The position numbers were made by a program, and so were the translations under genes. Of a stretch of 64,000 bases of DNA, positions 1 to 8,695 are shown piece after piece. The notes under the pieces were generated by a model, which searched no databases, had not been told where the DNA came from, and saw only the letters and a list, made by a program, of their open reading frames with translations. The stretch is from JASBTN01 sp965228805 (lineage in GTDB: Bacteria > Pseudomonadota > Alphaproteobacteria > Rhodobacterales > Rhodobacteraceae): NCBI RefSeq assembly GCF_965228805.1, contig NZ_CBDDIE010000003.1, positions 248,001 to 312,000 of the forward strand. Reading direction: 5' to 3'. Within the stretch, counting starts at the first letter, position 1, and the number at the start of each line of letters is the position of its first letter.

Positions 1-743
1 AGTGGCGCGTCATCGGCGATCACGCCACGCCCCGCGTAGCTCTGGAAGCTCGCCGCACCGGTGCAGGCCACCAGTTGACGTGCGGGCCAGGAGCCACCCA
101 CTGCCCCACCGCCGAACACGAACAGGGGGCGTTGCGCCCCGATCAGCCATTCCGCCACGGCCGCCACATCTTCGGGCCGCACATGGGGCAGGCCGGGCGC
201 CATGCCCGCTTCGGGCGCGGGATCGGCCAGGCTGCCTGCCAGGGAAATCGGCACATGCACTGCCTTGGGCCGCTTGCGCGCCGCGCCGAACTCGACAAGG
301 GCGCGGTCGACCAGCTGATAGGCCGCCTCTGCGCTCAAGGCCACTTCGGACCAGTCGCAGACCGCCGCCCCGGCCCCAGCCTGGTCGCGCATCTGGTGCA
401 ACTGCCCGCGCCGTCCGGCGGCCTCGTCCAGGCAGGAGCAGATCGCCAACACCGACGAGCTGTCCGACCAGGCCTGCCCCAGCGGCGTCAGCGCGTTCAG
501 AAAGCCCGGCCCGGTGATCAGGTAGCACACCCCCGGCCGCCCGGTCGCCCGCGCATAGCCATCGGCCATGAAACTCGCGCCCTGTTCATGACGCGCCAGC
601 ACGTGGGTGATCCCGGCCTCCTCGATGCCGCGATACATCTCGACATTATGCACGCCTGGGATGCCGAAGATCACGTCGGTGCCGCGATCCTTCAGCATAT
701 GGGAAATCTGCGCGCCCAGGGGCTTCTGCATGGGGTTCTGCAT
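1..743 (-). CDS. Thiamine pyrophosphate-dependent enzyme, acetolactate synthase-like (N-terminal part)
   Basis: Only the first 247 codons are in the window; the gene runs off the left edge. The N-terminus reads MQNPMQKPLGAQISHMLKDR and is followed by the ThDP-enzyme PYR domain: GIPGVHNVEMYRGIEEAG, then RHEQGASFMADGYARATG with the glutamate that activates the ThDP aminopyrimidine, then a GPGFLNALTPLGQAW stretch. From about residue 190 the central domain begins. The family includes acetolactate synthase large subunit, benzoylformate decarboxylase and sulfoacetaldehyde acetyltransferase. The substrate cannot be told without the C-terminal half, so 'ilvB-like' is only a family label. The start lies 3 bases downstream of the trkH stop, so the two are probably co-transcribed. 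A second ATG four codons in (731) is the alternative start. Confidence 0.85.
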   Translation of the reverse strand, partial: MQNPMQKPLGAQISHMLKDRGTDVIFGIPGVHNVEMYRGIEEAGITHVLARHEQGASFMADGYARATGRPGVCYLITGPGFLNALTPLGQAWSDSSSVLAICSCLDEAAGRRGQLHQMRDQAGAGAAVCDWSEVALSAEAAYQLVDRALVEFGAARKRPKAVHVPISLAGSLADPAPEAGMAPGLPHVRPEDVAAVAEWLIGAQRPLFVFGGGAVGGSWPARQLVACTGAASFQSYAGRGVIADDAP

Positions 744-745
744 CC

Positions 746-2191
746 TCAACCTCTCCAGAATTTCAGCGTGAACAACACATAGACGACCAGCAACTCCAGT
801 CGGCCGATCAGCATGGCGGCGATCAGGATCCACTTGGCCGTGTCATTCAAACCGGCATAGTTGCCTGCCGGTCCGATTTCACTGCCCAAGCCGGGGCCGA
901 TATTGGCCAGCGCCGCAGCAGCGCCTGAAACCGAGGTGATGAAATCCAGCCCCGTCATGCCCAGTAGGACCGAGATCAGCCCCAGCGACACGACGAAGAG
1001 CACGAAGAACCCCATGACCGAGCTCAACACATCCTCGCCCACACGTCGGCCGGCGTAACGGGGCGTAAAAACGCCATGGGGCGAATGGATCGACTGGATC
1101 TGCGCCTTGATCGAGGCAAACAGCAGCTGGTAGCGGAAGATCTTGATCGAACAGGCGGTCGAGCCCGCGCAGCCGCCGATAAGGCCGATGAAGAAGAACA
1201 TGACCACCGGGAAGGACCCCCAGTGCATGTAATCGGTCGAGGCATAGCCGGTGCCGGTCAGGATCGAGGTCACGTTGAACAGAACCTTGCGGAAGACCTC
1301 TTCCTCGATTGCGTCGAACAGGAACTGCCAGGAGGATAGAAGCAGGACCAGCACGACCGCCGTTCCGAAGAAAACGCGCACCTGCGGGTCATTCAGTAGC
1401 GGCCGCGCCGTGCCCGCGACCAGTTGCACATAGCGCACGAAGGGCAATGCGGCCAGCAGCATGAAGGCCACGGCGGCATATTCCGGCCCCGCGCCGAAAG
1501 CGCCGAAACTGCTATCGTAATTGGCATAACCGCCGGTGGCGATGGTGGTCATCGCATGGGTCGCGGCATCAAAGGCCGACATGCCCAGCGCGTAGTAGAC
1601 CACCGCGCAGACCACCGTCAGGCTGAAATAGATCACCGAGATACGCGAGGATATCTCGGTCGCGCGGGGCAGGATCTTGCCGAAGGTGTCAAACCCCTCC
1701 GAACGGAAGATCTGCATGCCACCGATCCGCAGCTCGGGCAGGAACACCATGGCGACAACGATGATCCCGATGCCGCCGAACCATTGCAGCAGCCCGCGCC
1801 AGAACAAGAGGCCCTCGGGCAAAGTGTCCAGCCCTGACAGCACGGTGGCCCCGGTGGTGGTCAGACCCGACATCGCCTCGAAAAAAGCATCGACACCGCG
1901 CGCGTCGACATCGCCCAGCACGAAAGGCAGCGCGCCGAACAGGGGCAGCGCGACCCAGACGCCGGTGGTGAGGATGAAGGTCTGCTGGATGGTCAGCCCC
2001 TGCCCCACCCCGTTCGAAGTGGCCAGCGCGACCGACCCGCCCACCAGCATGGTGATCACCGCACTTTGCAGAAAGACGATCCAGTCGGGGCTGCCCACGA
2101 CCAGGTCGATCCCCATGGGGATCAGCATCGTCGCCCCAAGAACGGCGACAAGCAGGCCGATGACATATCCAACAGGGCGCAGATCAAGCAT
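746..2191 (-). CDS. trkH: TrkH family potassium uptake protein
   Basis: This is the channel-like membrane subunit of the Trk/Ktr K+ uptake system, about 481 residues, the normal TrkH length. Four pore-loop repeats with the expected selectivity-filter glycines are visible: TTTGATVLSG, ATGGYANYD, LTGTGYASTD and GCAGSTACSIKIFR. Hydrophobic segments fill the rest. The frame is open upstream to 2311, but MLDLRPVGYVIG at 2191 is preferred because the longer form adds a basic non-membrane stretch and overlaps the upstream gene. The regulatory TrkA subunit is not in this window. The gene sits between a small unknown protein (upstream) and the ThDP enzyme (downstream), all on the minus strand. Confidence 0.9.
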   Translation of the reverse strand: MLDLRPVGYVIGLLVAVLGATMLIPMGIDLVVGSPDWIVFLQSAVITMLVGGSVALATSNGVGQGLTIQQTFILTTGVWVALPLFGALPFVLGDVDARGVDAFFEAMSGLTTTGATVLSGLDTLPEGLLFWRGLLQWFGGIGIIVVAMVFLPELRIGGMQIFRSEGFDTFGKILPRATEISSRISVIYFSLTVVCAVVYYALGMSAFDAATHAMTTIATGGYANYDSSFGAFGAGPEYAAVAFMLLAALPFVRYVQLVAGTARPLLNDPQVRVFFGTAVVLVLLLSSWQFLFDAIEEEVFRKVLFNVTSILTGTGYASTDYMHWGSFPVVMFFFIGLIGGCAGSTACSIKIFRYQLLFASIKAQIQSIHSPHGVFTPRYAGRRVGEDVLSSVMGFFVLFVVSLGLISVLLGMTGLDFITSVSGAAAALANIGPGLGSEIGPAGNYAGLNDTAKWILIAAMLIGRLELLVVYVLFTLKFWRG

Positions 2192-2223
2192 GAGCGCAGG
2201 GTTGGCCGGGCGCGCGCGCGGTG

Positions 2224-2526
2224 TCAAGCGATTGACACGATCACAGCCGCGCCCGCCCCCTTGTTGCGGATATAACGCATCCGGGTGCCGTCGGTTTCGA
2301 TCGTTTCGCACTCTTCACGCCCGTCACCAAGGTCACGGCAGAAATAACCGTCCAGCCAACGCCATTGCCCGGAAAAGGCATCGCCGTTGACGTGACCGGT
2401 CAACTGCCCGTCCGCGTGAAGCGTGAACAGCAACCCATCCGGCCCGCGCAGGAGCTTTTCCGCGAACAACGCACAGAATTCCTCCCGCGCGGTCACACGG
2501 CGCCAGGATGCGGCATTGGTGGGCAT
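2224..2526 (-). CDS. Small conserved-looking protein of unknown function
   Basis: A 100-residue soluble protein, not recognised with confidence. It has no signal peptide or membrane segment. The second half carries GQWRWLDGYFCRDLGDGREEC, in outline a G-x-W-x-W...GYFCR...C pattern ending in a TDGTRMRY strand. This resembles small beta-rich proteins with a paired cysteine. Its start is 2 bases from the folE2 stop and its end is 32 bases before the trkH start, so it is probably translated from the same mRNA as folE2. A similar W/G/C pattern occurs in the secreted protein at 13719-14111, but I cannot establish homology. Confidence 0.65.
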   Translation of the reverse strand: MPTNAASWRRVTAREEFCALFAEKLLRGPDGLLFTLHADGQLTGHVNGDAFSGQWRWLDGYFCRDLGDGREECETIETDGTRMRYIRNKGAGAAVIVSIA

Positions 2527-2528
2527 GA

Positions 2529-3647
2529 TCAGCCGACGTGGAACAGGGTCGAAAAGAGCTTGGGATCCAGGCTCTGCGCCTCGAAGGTGCGGCCCTCGGT
2601 CAGGATCGAGACGGCGTCATGGCTGTGCAGGCTTTCCTGGTGGCTGGCCACCACACGGAAATCACCGATGCGCGGGTCCTGTTGCAGCTGTTCGCAGAAC
2701 AGCCGCGCGGCATCCTCAACAAAGATAGGATTGGCGGCGTTGAGTTCCGCAAAGGCCTGTTCATCCTCGCGTTTCACCATCACCTGCGTCTCGGTCGGCA
2801 CCGCGACGCGGCACATGTCGATCAGGTCCTCGAACCAGAGCGTATTGCCTGGCTGGTGAATCTTCTCGACCGAAATACGCGCAACCGAACGCTGCGAATG
2901 CGGTGTGGCGAGCTGCCCGCGCGCCTGGCGGGCGTGTTCGGACAGTTCCAGCGAGCACGGGCAGGTCGACGAATAGACATAATCCAGATGCATGAATTTG
3001 CGGCGCTGACCGTGGTGTTCCACCAGCTCCAGCGCGATGTCGTAATACTGGTACCCGGACAGGCCCGAGCGCAGGGACTGCACCCGCGCGGGGTAGGAAA
3101 AGCGCATCTCGATCCGCGCATCCAGGCTTTGCAGGTCGGCCTTGTAGTCATCCAGCGCGTGTTCGATCACCTCGAAGGAAAAGGTCTTTTCGGCGTGGGC
3201 ATAGAAGCTGCGCATGATGCGCGACATGTTGATGCCCTTCTTGCCGGCCTCCAGGCTGACCGTGCCGGTGACCGAGGTTTCCAGCGTCAGGTCGCCGTCA
3301 TCGCGGGTGTGGTAGCGCAGCGGCAGGCGAAAGTTCGAGATGCCGACATGCTGGATATGCCGCTTGGCGCCTTGGATCAGGCTGGCAGGACCGTTCTGCA
3401 GATCAGGCATGGAGGCACGGTAATCCGCATCCGGCACAAAATCAGCCGGGTAATCGCGGCTGAGCGCCGGGTAGTTCGACACCTCGCCACCTGGCAGAAG
3501 ACGGGCAATGGACGGATCCAGCTGAGCCACTTCGACCGGATCGGCAGCCGCAGCCCACTGGCGCAGAAGGGCCAGGGCACGCTTGGCCTCGTCCCGGTCA
3601 GGCAGCTCGGCGGCTTTCTGATCGATCTCGGGCGTAAACTTGTTCAT
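2529..3647 (-). CDS. folE2: GTP cyclohydrolase FolE2 (type IB)
   Basis: This enzyme converts GTP to 7,8-dihydroneopterin triphosphate, the first step of tetrahydrofolate (and queuosine precursor) synthesis. It is 372 residues, a little longer than the roughly 260-300 of many FolE2 proteins because of an N-terminal extension of about 60 residues. COG1469 hallmarks are visible: the VGISNFRLPLRY strand, SLEAGKKGINMSRIMRSF, and the metal/zwitterion site region YVYSSTCPCSLELSEHAR with the conserved cysteine pair, then ISVEKIHQPGNTLWFEDLID. FolE2 can use metals other than zinc and is often the zinc-sparing isoenzyme, but no Zur-like site was obvious upstream. It is followed at once by the small gene at 2224-2526. 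Confidence 0.93.
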   Translation of the reverse strand: MNKFTPEIDQKAAELPDRDEAKRALALLRQWAAAADPVEVAQLDPSIARLLPGGEVSNYPALSRDYPADFVPDADYRASMPDLQNGPASLIQGAKRHIQHVGISNFRLPLRYHTRDDGDLTLETSVTGTVSLEAGKKGINMSRIMRSFYAHAEKTFSFEVIEHALDDYKADLQSLDARIEMRFSYPARVQSLRSGLSGYQYYDIALELVEHHGQRRKFMHLDYVYSSTCPCSLELSEHARQARGQLATPHSQRSVARISVEKIHQPGNTLWFEDLIDMCRVAVPTETQVMVKREDEQAFAELNAANPIFVEDAARLFCEQLQQDPRIGDFRVVASHQESLHSHDAVSILTEGRTFEAQSLDPKLFSTLFHVG

Positions 3648-3743
3648 GGCAGGCCCCCCACTCTCCGAAATGCCTCCTGTCGCACAGCTTCAATGTAAGG
3701 CTTTGACAGGGATTCACCAAATCGGCAACGCCAGAGGCGACAC

Positions 3744-4922
3744 TCAGACGGCCTCAAGCGCCTGATTGAGGTCCGCGATCAGGTCTGCCGGGTCTTCGAG
3801 CCCGATCGACAACCGCACCAGCCCGTCGGAAATGCCCAACGCGTCCTTCTGCTCCTGCGGCAGGCGTTGGTGGGTCGTCGTTGCGGGATGCGTGGCAATC
3901 GACTTCGCATCGGCGAAATTGTTCGAGATGATGAAGATCTCCAGCGCGTTGAGGAAGCGGAAACAGGCCTCCTTGCCGCCCTTGACCTCGATCGCCAACA
4001 CCGTGCCGCCCGAGGGCGCCTGCTGGATCGCGATATCATACTGCGGATGCGACGGATGGGTCGGGTAGCTCATGCGCGACAGCTTCGGGTGATCCGCCAG
4101 CGCCTCGGCCACCTTGGCGGTGCTGTCAGCCTGGGCGCGCACGCGCAGGTCCAGCGTCTCCAGCGCCTTCAGGTGGGTCCAGGCGGCGAAGGGGTTGATC
4201 GCCCCGCCGGTGTGCTTGATGTAGGTCTCGATCGGGCCGCGGATCAGCTCACGCGAGCCACAGATCGCACCGCCCAGCATACGCCCCTGCCCGTCCACGT
4301 GTTTGGTCGTGGAATAGACCACCAGATCGGCGCCCAAGCGGGTGGCATAGGAATAGATCGGCGTCGCCATGGCATTGTCGACCACCACGAGCGCCTCGTT
4401 GGCATGGGCGAGCTTCACCACGTGATCCAGGTCGATTACCTCCAGCGTCGGGTTCGAGATCGCCTCGAGGAACACCAACCGCGTATCGGGGCGGATTGCC
4501 GCCTCCCAGGCCGCCTTGTCGGTGCCATCGACGATGGTCACCTCGACGCCGTAGTTTGCCAGCACCTCTTCCAGTACGTAAAGGCAGGATCCGAACAGCG
4601 CACGCGAGGACACGACGTGATCCCCCGCCTTGCACAGCGCCATCAGCGCGCCGGACACGGCGGCCATGCCGGAGGTGCAGGCAAAGGCGTCCTCGGTCCC
4701 TTCCATCGCGGCAATGCGGTCTTCAAACATGCGGTTCGTCGGGTTGCCATAGCGGGCATAGATGAACTCGTCCGGGCCGCTCTTTTCAAACCGCGCTTCG
4801 GCGGCTTCGGCGGTCGGGTAGACGAAGGCCTGGGTCATGTACATCGCCTCGGACAGCTCGCCATACTGGCTGCGTCGCGTGCCGCCGTGGATTGCTTCGG
4901 TGCGTTTGCCCCATTTCGTCAT
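3744..4922 (-). CDS. metZ: O-succinylhomoserine sulfhydrylase MetZ
   Basis: PLP enzyme of the Cys/Met metabolism family that makes homocysteine from O-succinylhomoserine and sulfide, 392 residues. Visible motifs are YARYGNPTNRMFEDRIAAME, the PLP-binding lysine in YSTTKHVDGQGRMLGG, and the HTGGAINPFAAW region typical of MetZ. The frame is open to an ATG at 4940, but that ATG directly abuts the terminator T-run. The ATG at 4922 (MTKWGKRTEAIHGG) has GGGAGA about 8 bases upstream, so it is chosen. Expression is very probably controlled by the SAM-II riboswitch and terminator immediately upstream, consistent with methionine feedback. Confidence 0.93.
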   Translation of the reverse strand: MTKWGKRTEAIHGGTRRSQYGELSEAMYMTQAFVYPTAEAAEARFEKSGPDEFIYARYGNPTNRMFEDRIAAMEGTEDAFACTSGMAAVSGALMALCKAGDHVVSSRALFGSCLYVLEEVLANYGVEVTIVDGTDKAAWEAAIRPDTRLVFLEAISNPTLEVIDLDHVVKLAHANEALVVVDNAMATPIYSYATRLGADLVVYSTTKHVDGQGRMLGGAICGSRELIRGPIETYIKHTGGAINPFAAWTHLKALETLDLRVRAQADSTAKVAEALADHPKLSRMSYPTHPSHPQYDIAIQQAPSGGTVLAIEVKGGKEACFRFLNALEIFIISNNFADAKSIATHPATTTHQRLPQEQKDALGISDGLVRLSIGLEDPADLIADLNQALEAV

Positions 4923-4940
4923 TGTCTTGTCTCCCGACAT

Positions 4941-4970
4941 AAAAAAACCCCACCGCTGTCAGCGACGGGG
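4941..4970 (-). terminator. Rho-independent terminator of the metZ riboswitch leader
   Basis: Read on the minus strand, CCCCGTCGCT and AGCGGTGGGG form a ten-pair stem (two G-U pairs) with a three-base loop, followed directly by seven Ts. It lies between the SAM-II aptamer and the metZ start, the layout of a transcription-attenuating expression platform. Confidence 0.85.
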
Positions 4971-4983
4971 ATGGTCCGGCCCT

Positions 4984-5040
4984 GACCTCTTTAGCGGAAT
5001 TGTTTTAAGAGGCCCGCAATCCGGTGAACAAATCGCCTCT
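4984..5040 (-). promoter_or_regulatory. SAM-II riboswitch upstream of metZ
   Basis: The minus-strand leader begins AGAGGCGATTTGTTCACC and continues to GGATTGCGGGCCTCTT, AAAACAATTCCGCTAAAGAGG. This matches the SAM-II (metA motif) layout: stem P1 (AGAGGC with GCCTCT) holding GATTT near its 5' side and ATTGC before its 3' side, then an A-rich linker and the conserved CGCTAAA pseudoknot strand. SAM-II aptamers are known upstream of met genes in alphaproteobacteria. The position, 14 bases before a terminator, suggests SAM binding promotes termination. Boundaries are approximate. Confidence 0.9.
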
Positions 5041-5159
5041 GAGCGCCTGTTACAATCTGCAAGGTTTGCCGTCAAGCGTCATGGCCCTGTCACGCAAGGG
5101 TCACCGGCATGTCGCGTGGGGCAGGCAAGGTTGCAGCAACGGATGTTGCGAGGCAGGCC

Positions 5160-6083
5160 ATGCCCCATGTGATCGTTAATATCGGAGCCCAGGGCGCGGA
5201 ATTTGACCGCGCTGCCTTGCGGGCGCACCTGCAAGCGCTTGCGCCGGAGGACCCGGTCGTCATCCTGATCCACGGCTATTCCTTCGAACCGGGCCGCCCC
5301 GGGCATTGCCCACATGAACATATCCTGGCGATGCGTCCCGATCGCGGTTGCTGGAAGGCCACCAGCTGGCCACGCCACATGGGGTTCGGACGGGGCCGCG
5401 ACGGCGAAGGGCTGGTCATCGCCCTGGGCTGGCACGCCCGCTGTTCGATCTGGAGCGCCTATGCGCGGGCCGCCCATGTCGGGCGCATCCTGGCCGCGCT
5501 GGTGGAGGAGATCGCCACCTTCGGCCACCGTGTCGACCTTCTGGCCCATTCGCTGGGCGCACGGGTAGCCCTGCAATGCGTGGCCCATGCGCAGGCGGGA
5601 ACAATCGGCCGGGTGATCCTGCTGGCCGCTGCCGAATTCCGCCGCCCCGCCCTGGCGGTGCTCGACACCCCCGCCGGGCGCGGGGCCGAAGTCATCAACG
5701 TGACCAGCGCCGAAAACGCCCTGTTCGACAGGCTTTTGGAAAGCGTGGTCTGGCCGTTCAGCGAAACCGGACCCTGGCGCGGCTGGGCCCTTGGCGTCGG
5801 AACGCATGTGCCCGTGCGCAACTGGCTGGATCTTCGGGTGGATGACCACACAAGCCGCACCGCCCTGGCCGCGCTTGGCTATGCCATTCCGGCACCGAAA
5901 CGGCGGGTGTGCCATTGGGGGCTCTATCTCAGACCCGGGTTGTTCAAACTTTACCGCGACCTGGTGCGCAGACGCGAGGCCCTGCCCCTGCATGTGCTGC
6001 GCGCCCAGACGGCCAAGCCCAGCGTCGACACGACCCCCAATTGGGTCAGCCCCCGGCCCTTCGCGCGCCGCTCCTCACCCTGA
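5160..6083 (+). CDS. Alpha/beta-hydrolase fold protein
   Basis: A 307-residue protein with the alpha/beta-hydrolase signature: an early VVILIHGYSFEPG strand and oxyanion loop, and the nucleophile elbow LLAHSLGARVAL (G/A-H-S-x-G type) near residue 130. A later TSAEN and a GTHVPVRNWLDLRVDDHTS region could supply the acid and histidine of a triad. No signal peptide is seen, so it is probably cytoplasmic. The substrate is unknown. An in-frame ATG at 5109 would add 17 residues, but MPHVIVNIGAQG at 5160 gives a more typical beginning. It is divergent from metZ and overlaps the yciB end by 9 bases (convergent). Confidence 0.75.
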   Translation: MPHVIVNIGAQGAEFDRAALRAHLQALAPEDPVVILIHGYSFEPGRPGHCPHEHILAMRPDRGCWKATSWPRHMGFGRGRDGEGLVIALGWHARCSIWSAYARAAHVGRILAALVEEIATFGHRVDLLAHSLGARVALQCVAHAQAGTIGRVILLAAAEFRRPALAVLDTPAGRGAEVINVTSAENALFDRLLESVVWPFSETGPWRGWALGVGTHVPVRNWLDLRVDDHTSRTALAALGYAIPAPKRRVCHWGLYLRPGLFKLYRDLVRRREALPLHVLRAQTAKPSVDTTPNWVSPRPFARRSSP

Positions 6084-6698
6084 GGCGTCCGCCCCGGTGT
6101 CCTTGTCTTCCTCGATCCCGTATTTCGAAAACACGCCCATCTGGCTGGCAAAGAAGGCAAAGGTGCCCAGGGTCAGGCCGAAGGTCTTGAAGTTGACCCA
6201 GGCGTCGGTGGACATGGTGCGCCAGATGACCTCGTTTGCAACCGCAAGCCCCAGGAAGAACAGGGTCACGCGGCGGGTCAGGATCATCCAGCCCTCGCGC
6301 TCCATCGGCAGGGCCTGGTCCATGACGCTTTCCAGATAGCTCTGCCCGCGCAACAGGCCGAAGCCCAGCACGCTGGCAAAGAGCAGGTAGATCATCGTCG
6401 GCTTCATCTTGAAGAATCGTTCGTCATTGAGCCAGATTGACAGCCCACCGAAACCAACCACCAGCACAAGGGTCACGATCTGCATCTTCGACAGGTGCCC
6501 GGTCAGGCGCCATTGCACGAAGGTGGTGGCGGCAAGCAGCGGGATGAACATGGCTGTGACGGCGATGAAACCGGAGTATTCGGCGCCGCCGACGGTGAAG
6601 ACACGGTCCTTGAACAGTGTATAGCCGATAAAGAACAGGATGATCGGCCCGTATTCCAAGGCCATCTTCAGGCCCGGGTTGATCTGTTTCTCGCTCAT
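6075..6698 (-). CDS. yciB: Inner membrane septation protein YciB/IspZ family
   Basis: A 207-residue polytopic membrane protein of the YciB (intracellular septation protein A) family. It begins MSEKQINPGLKMALEYGPII and continues with several hydrophobic helices; the family signature FKMKPTMIYLLFA and the ...ANEVIWR... WVNFKTFG region are visible. YciB proteins are linked to envelope integrity and septation, though their biochemical role is unclear. It is the last gene of a minus-strand run with the EamA transporter (19 bases upstream) and, further up, ftsY, an arrangement that recurs in Rhodobacteraceae. Confidence 0.9.
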   Translation of the reverse strand: MSEKQINPGLKMALEYGPIILFFIGYTLFKDRVFTVGGAEYSGFIAVTAMFIPLLAATTFVQWRLTGHLSKMQIVTLVLVVGFGGLSIWLNDERFFKMKPTMIYLLFASVLGFGLLRGQSYLESVMDQALPMEREGWMILTRRVTLFFLGLAVANEVIWRTMSTDAWVNFKTFGLTLGTFAFFASQMGVFSKYGIEEDKDTGADASG

Positions 6699-6717
6699 GC
6701 GTTCCCTTTCATCCGCG

Positions 6718-7620
6718 TCATCCGCCCATTTCGACGATCACGGCCCCGGCCGCGATCAATGCCATCAGCGCCACCCGGCGCGGTCCCGTGCTTTCGCCCA
6801 GCATCAGCCAGCCGATCAGCGCGGCAAAGACCGTCGAGGTCTCGCGCAGCACCGCCGCCTCGCCGACCGAATCCAGCCGGGTCGCCAGCATGATGGAGCC
6901 GAAGGACATATAGGCAATAAAGGCGCCGGATACACCCTTTGCCATCAATGGACCCACTGCAGGCCGGTTTTGCATGTTGCGCCAGCGCAGGTAGGCAATC
7001 GGCGGGATTGCCAGCCCATCGATGAAGAAAAACCAGGCGAGGAAGGTGAACGGGTCGGCGGTGGCGCGGATGCCATAGGCGTCCCAGGTGGTATAAGCGG
7101 CCACGAAGCCTCCGGTCAGCACCGCCATCGCCAGCGCGGGGCGCAGCTTGTCGCGCCCGATCTGCCAATGTTTCAGGTTATAGGCCGCAAGCCCGTAAAT
7201 CCCCGCCAGCAGCACGGCCACCCCCGCCCATTGCACCCAGGTAAAGACCTCGCCGAACAGGAACCAGGCGCCGATCACGGTGAACAGCGGCCCGGTGCCG
7301 CGCACCACCGGATAGACGACCGTGTAACTGCCCAGCGTATAGGTATAGGCCTGCGCGATCTTGTAGGCCGTGTGGATCACCCAGGCCAAGGCGAAGATCA
7401 CCCACATATGCGGCTCGGGCCAGGGCACGACGAAGAAAGCAAAGGGCGCGGCGATGATCCCGTAGGAGGCATCAATCGCGCCTCGGGTCAGCCAGGGATC
7501 GTGCCGCCCCTTCTGCAACGCGCCGAACAGCGCATGCAGAAAGGCCGCCATCAGCGCCAGGCCCAGGGCCAGGTCATGGCCCGCGGGCGTGCCTTCCAGC
7601 GATGTGATCCAGTCGCTCAT
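6718..7620 (-). CDS. EamA/DMT-superfamily transporter
   Basis: A 300-residue protein with about ten hydrophobic segments arranged as two five-helix halves, the EamA pattern of the drug/metabolite transporter superfamily. The first half contains YPVVRGTGPLFTVIGAWFLF, and the second contains AAVLRETSTVFAALIGWLML-like sequence with the family's E-T/S-x-V motif and LGES just after. The substrate is unknown; members export amino acids, nucleotide sugars or metabolites. It lies 19 bases before yciB and 50 bases after the peroxiredoxin-like gene, so co-transcription is likely. Confidence 0.9.
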   Translation of the reverse strand: MSDWITSLEGTPAGHDLALGLALMAAFLHALFGALQKGRHDPWLTRGAIDASYGIIAAPFAFFVVPWPEPHMWVIFALAWVIHTAYKIAQAYTYTLGSYTVVYPVVRGTGPLFTVIGAWFLFGEVFTWVQWAGVAVLLAGIYGLAAYNLKHWQIGRDKLRPALAMAVLTGGFVAAYTTWDAYGIRATADPFTFLAWFFFIDGLAIPPIAYLRWRNMQNRPAVGPLMAKGVSGAFIAYMSFGSIMLATRLDSVGEAAVLRETSTVFAALIGWLMLGESTGPRRVALMALIAAGAVIVEMGG

Positions 7621-7670
7621 CCCCCTCTATTGAGGGAATTTCCTCACCGTGACCAGCCTCCGGTGCAGGA

Positions 7671-8195
7671 TCAGCCGTCGTAGGTGCCCCGGATCGGATG
7701 ATCATTGTCCAGCACGAACTTGATCCGCGCGGGCAACTTGTCCAGTTCCGGCCGCAGGAAGGGCGCGTTGGAGATGTCGACCATATGCAGATGGCCCTCC
7801 GGGTTGACCAGGAACAGACCCGGTTCGGCATAGGGCCGGTCGGTCTCCTGCGGGGTGCGGGGGGCGGAGACGTAGAGGCCCAGCATCTTCATCTGCGCGA
7901 TCGACAGGTCAAAGCCGATCGGCACGGTCGGCGCATGGTCCGCCCTCAGCTTTTCGGCCTTCTCGACCGGATCGGCAGAGACGATCACAACCTCGATCCC
8001 GATCTCAGCAAACTCCGACAGGCGCGGCTCCAGATCTTCCATGTAGCCGCGGCAGATCGGGCAATGCAGGCCGCGATAGACGAGAATCAGCTGCCAGTCG
8101 GCGGTCTCGGGCTTGCCGAGGGTCAGCGTGCCGCCGCCCAGGCGCGACACGGTGGTCACAGGGAACGGGGCGGCGGAGGAAAGGGCGTTGTGCAT
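7671..8195 (-). CDS. Peroxiredoxin-like (AhpC/TSA family) protein
   Basis: A 174-residue thioredoxin-fold protein. The active region is VYRGLHCPICRGYMEDLEPR, with a CxxC pair after the first strand, followed by a VSADPVEKAEKL segment typical of AhpC/TSA proteins. The usual peroxiredoxin motif PxxxTxxC is replaced by RGLHCPIC, so this belongs to the peroxiredoxin-like subgroup rather than classic 2-Cys Prx. It probably reduces peroxides or protein disulfides in the cytoplasm; no signal peptide is seen. An intergenic gap of about 110 bases separates it from the GNAT gene upstream, so it may have its own promoter. Confidence 0.82.
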   Translation of the reverse strand: MHNALSSAAPFPVTTVSRLGGGTLTLGKPETADWQLILVYRGLHCPICRGYMEDLEPRLSEFAEIGIEVVIVSADPVEKAEKLRADHAPTVPIGFDLSIAQMKMLGLYVSAPRTPQETDRPYAEPGLFLVNPEGHLHMVDISNAPFLRPELDKLPARIKFVLDNDHPIRGTYDG

Positions 8196-8305
8196 GGGGT
8201 GATCCTTGTTGGTATCGCGCGTGAAAGTGGTGCGAGGAAGAGGGATCAGCCCGGCGTGAATGCAAGCGGCGTGCGGTCAACAAGATGTGATCGTCGGACG
8301 GGCCC

Positions 8306-8695
8306 TCAGGGCACCCGCCGTGCCATGCCGGTGCGAAGGGCGAACCCGGCTTTTTCATAGAGCCGCTCGGCACCCGCATCGGCGATCAGGCTGATATAAC
8401 AGCCCTTTGGCAGGTTGGACTCGGCCCAGCCCATCAGCCTGTCCATCACCTGGGTGCCCAAACCCTGCCCCTGCCAGTCGGGATGCACCGCCACGTCATT
8501 GACCTGTACGAAACAGGCCCCGTCGCCTGTCAGGCGGCCCATGGCGATCAGCGTCTCACCCTCGCGCAGCCAGACGCCATGCAGCGTCCGCTCCAGAGAC
8601 AAGGCAACCGCCGGGTCGGGAAAGGTGCTCATCCGCGCCGCGCGCCTCAGCGCCTGGAATTCCTCCAGCGTGGCGGGGGCGCCGGGCTCAGGCAC
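8306..8695 (-). CDS. GNAT family N-acetyltransferase
   Basis: A 129-residue single-domain GNAT acetyltransferase. The acetyl-CoA pyrophosphate loop is seen in DVAVHPDWQGQGLGTQVMDRL, and the C-terminal AERLYEKAGFALR is the usual GNAT ending. The acceptor substrate is unknown. Its start overlaps the ftsY stop by 8 bases on the same strand, implying translational coupling. It is short but not evidently truncated. Confidence 0.88.
   Translation of the reverse strand: MPEPGAPATLEEFQALRRAARMSTFPDPAVALSLERTLHGVWLREGETLIAMGRLTGDGACFVQVNDVAVHPDWQGQGLGTQVMDRLMGWAESNLPKGCYISLIADAGAERLYEKAGFALRTGMARRVP

Noticed and set aside
4923..4940. ATG 4940 as the start of metZ.
   Set aside because: It directly follows the terminator T-run and has no ribosome-binding site, while ATG 4922 has GGGAGA at a good distance.
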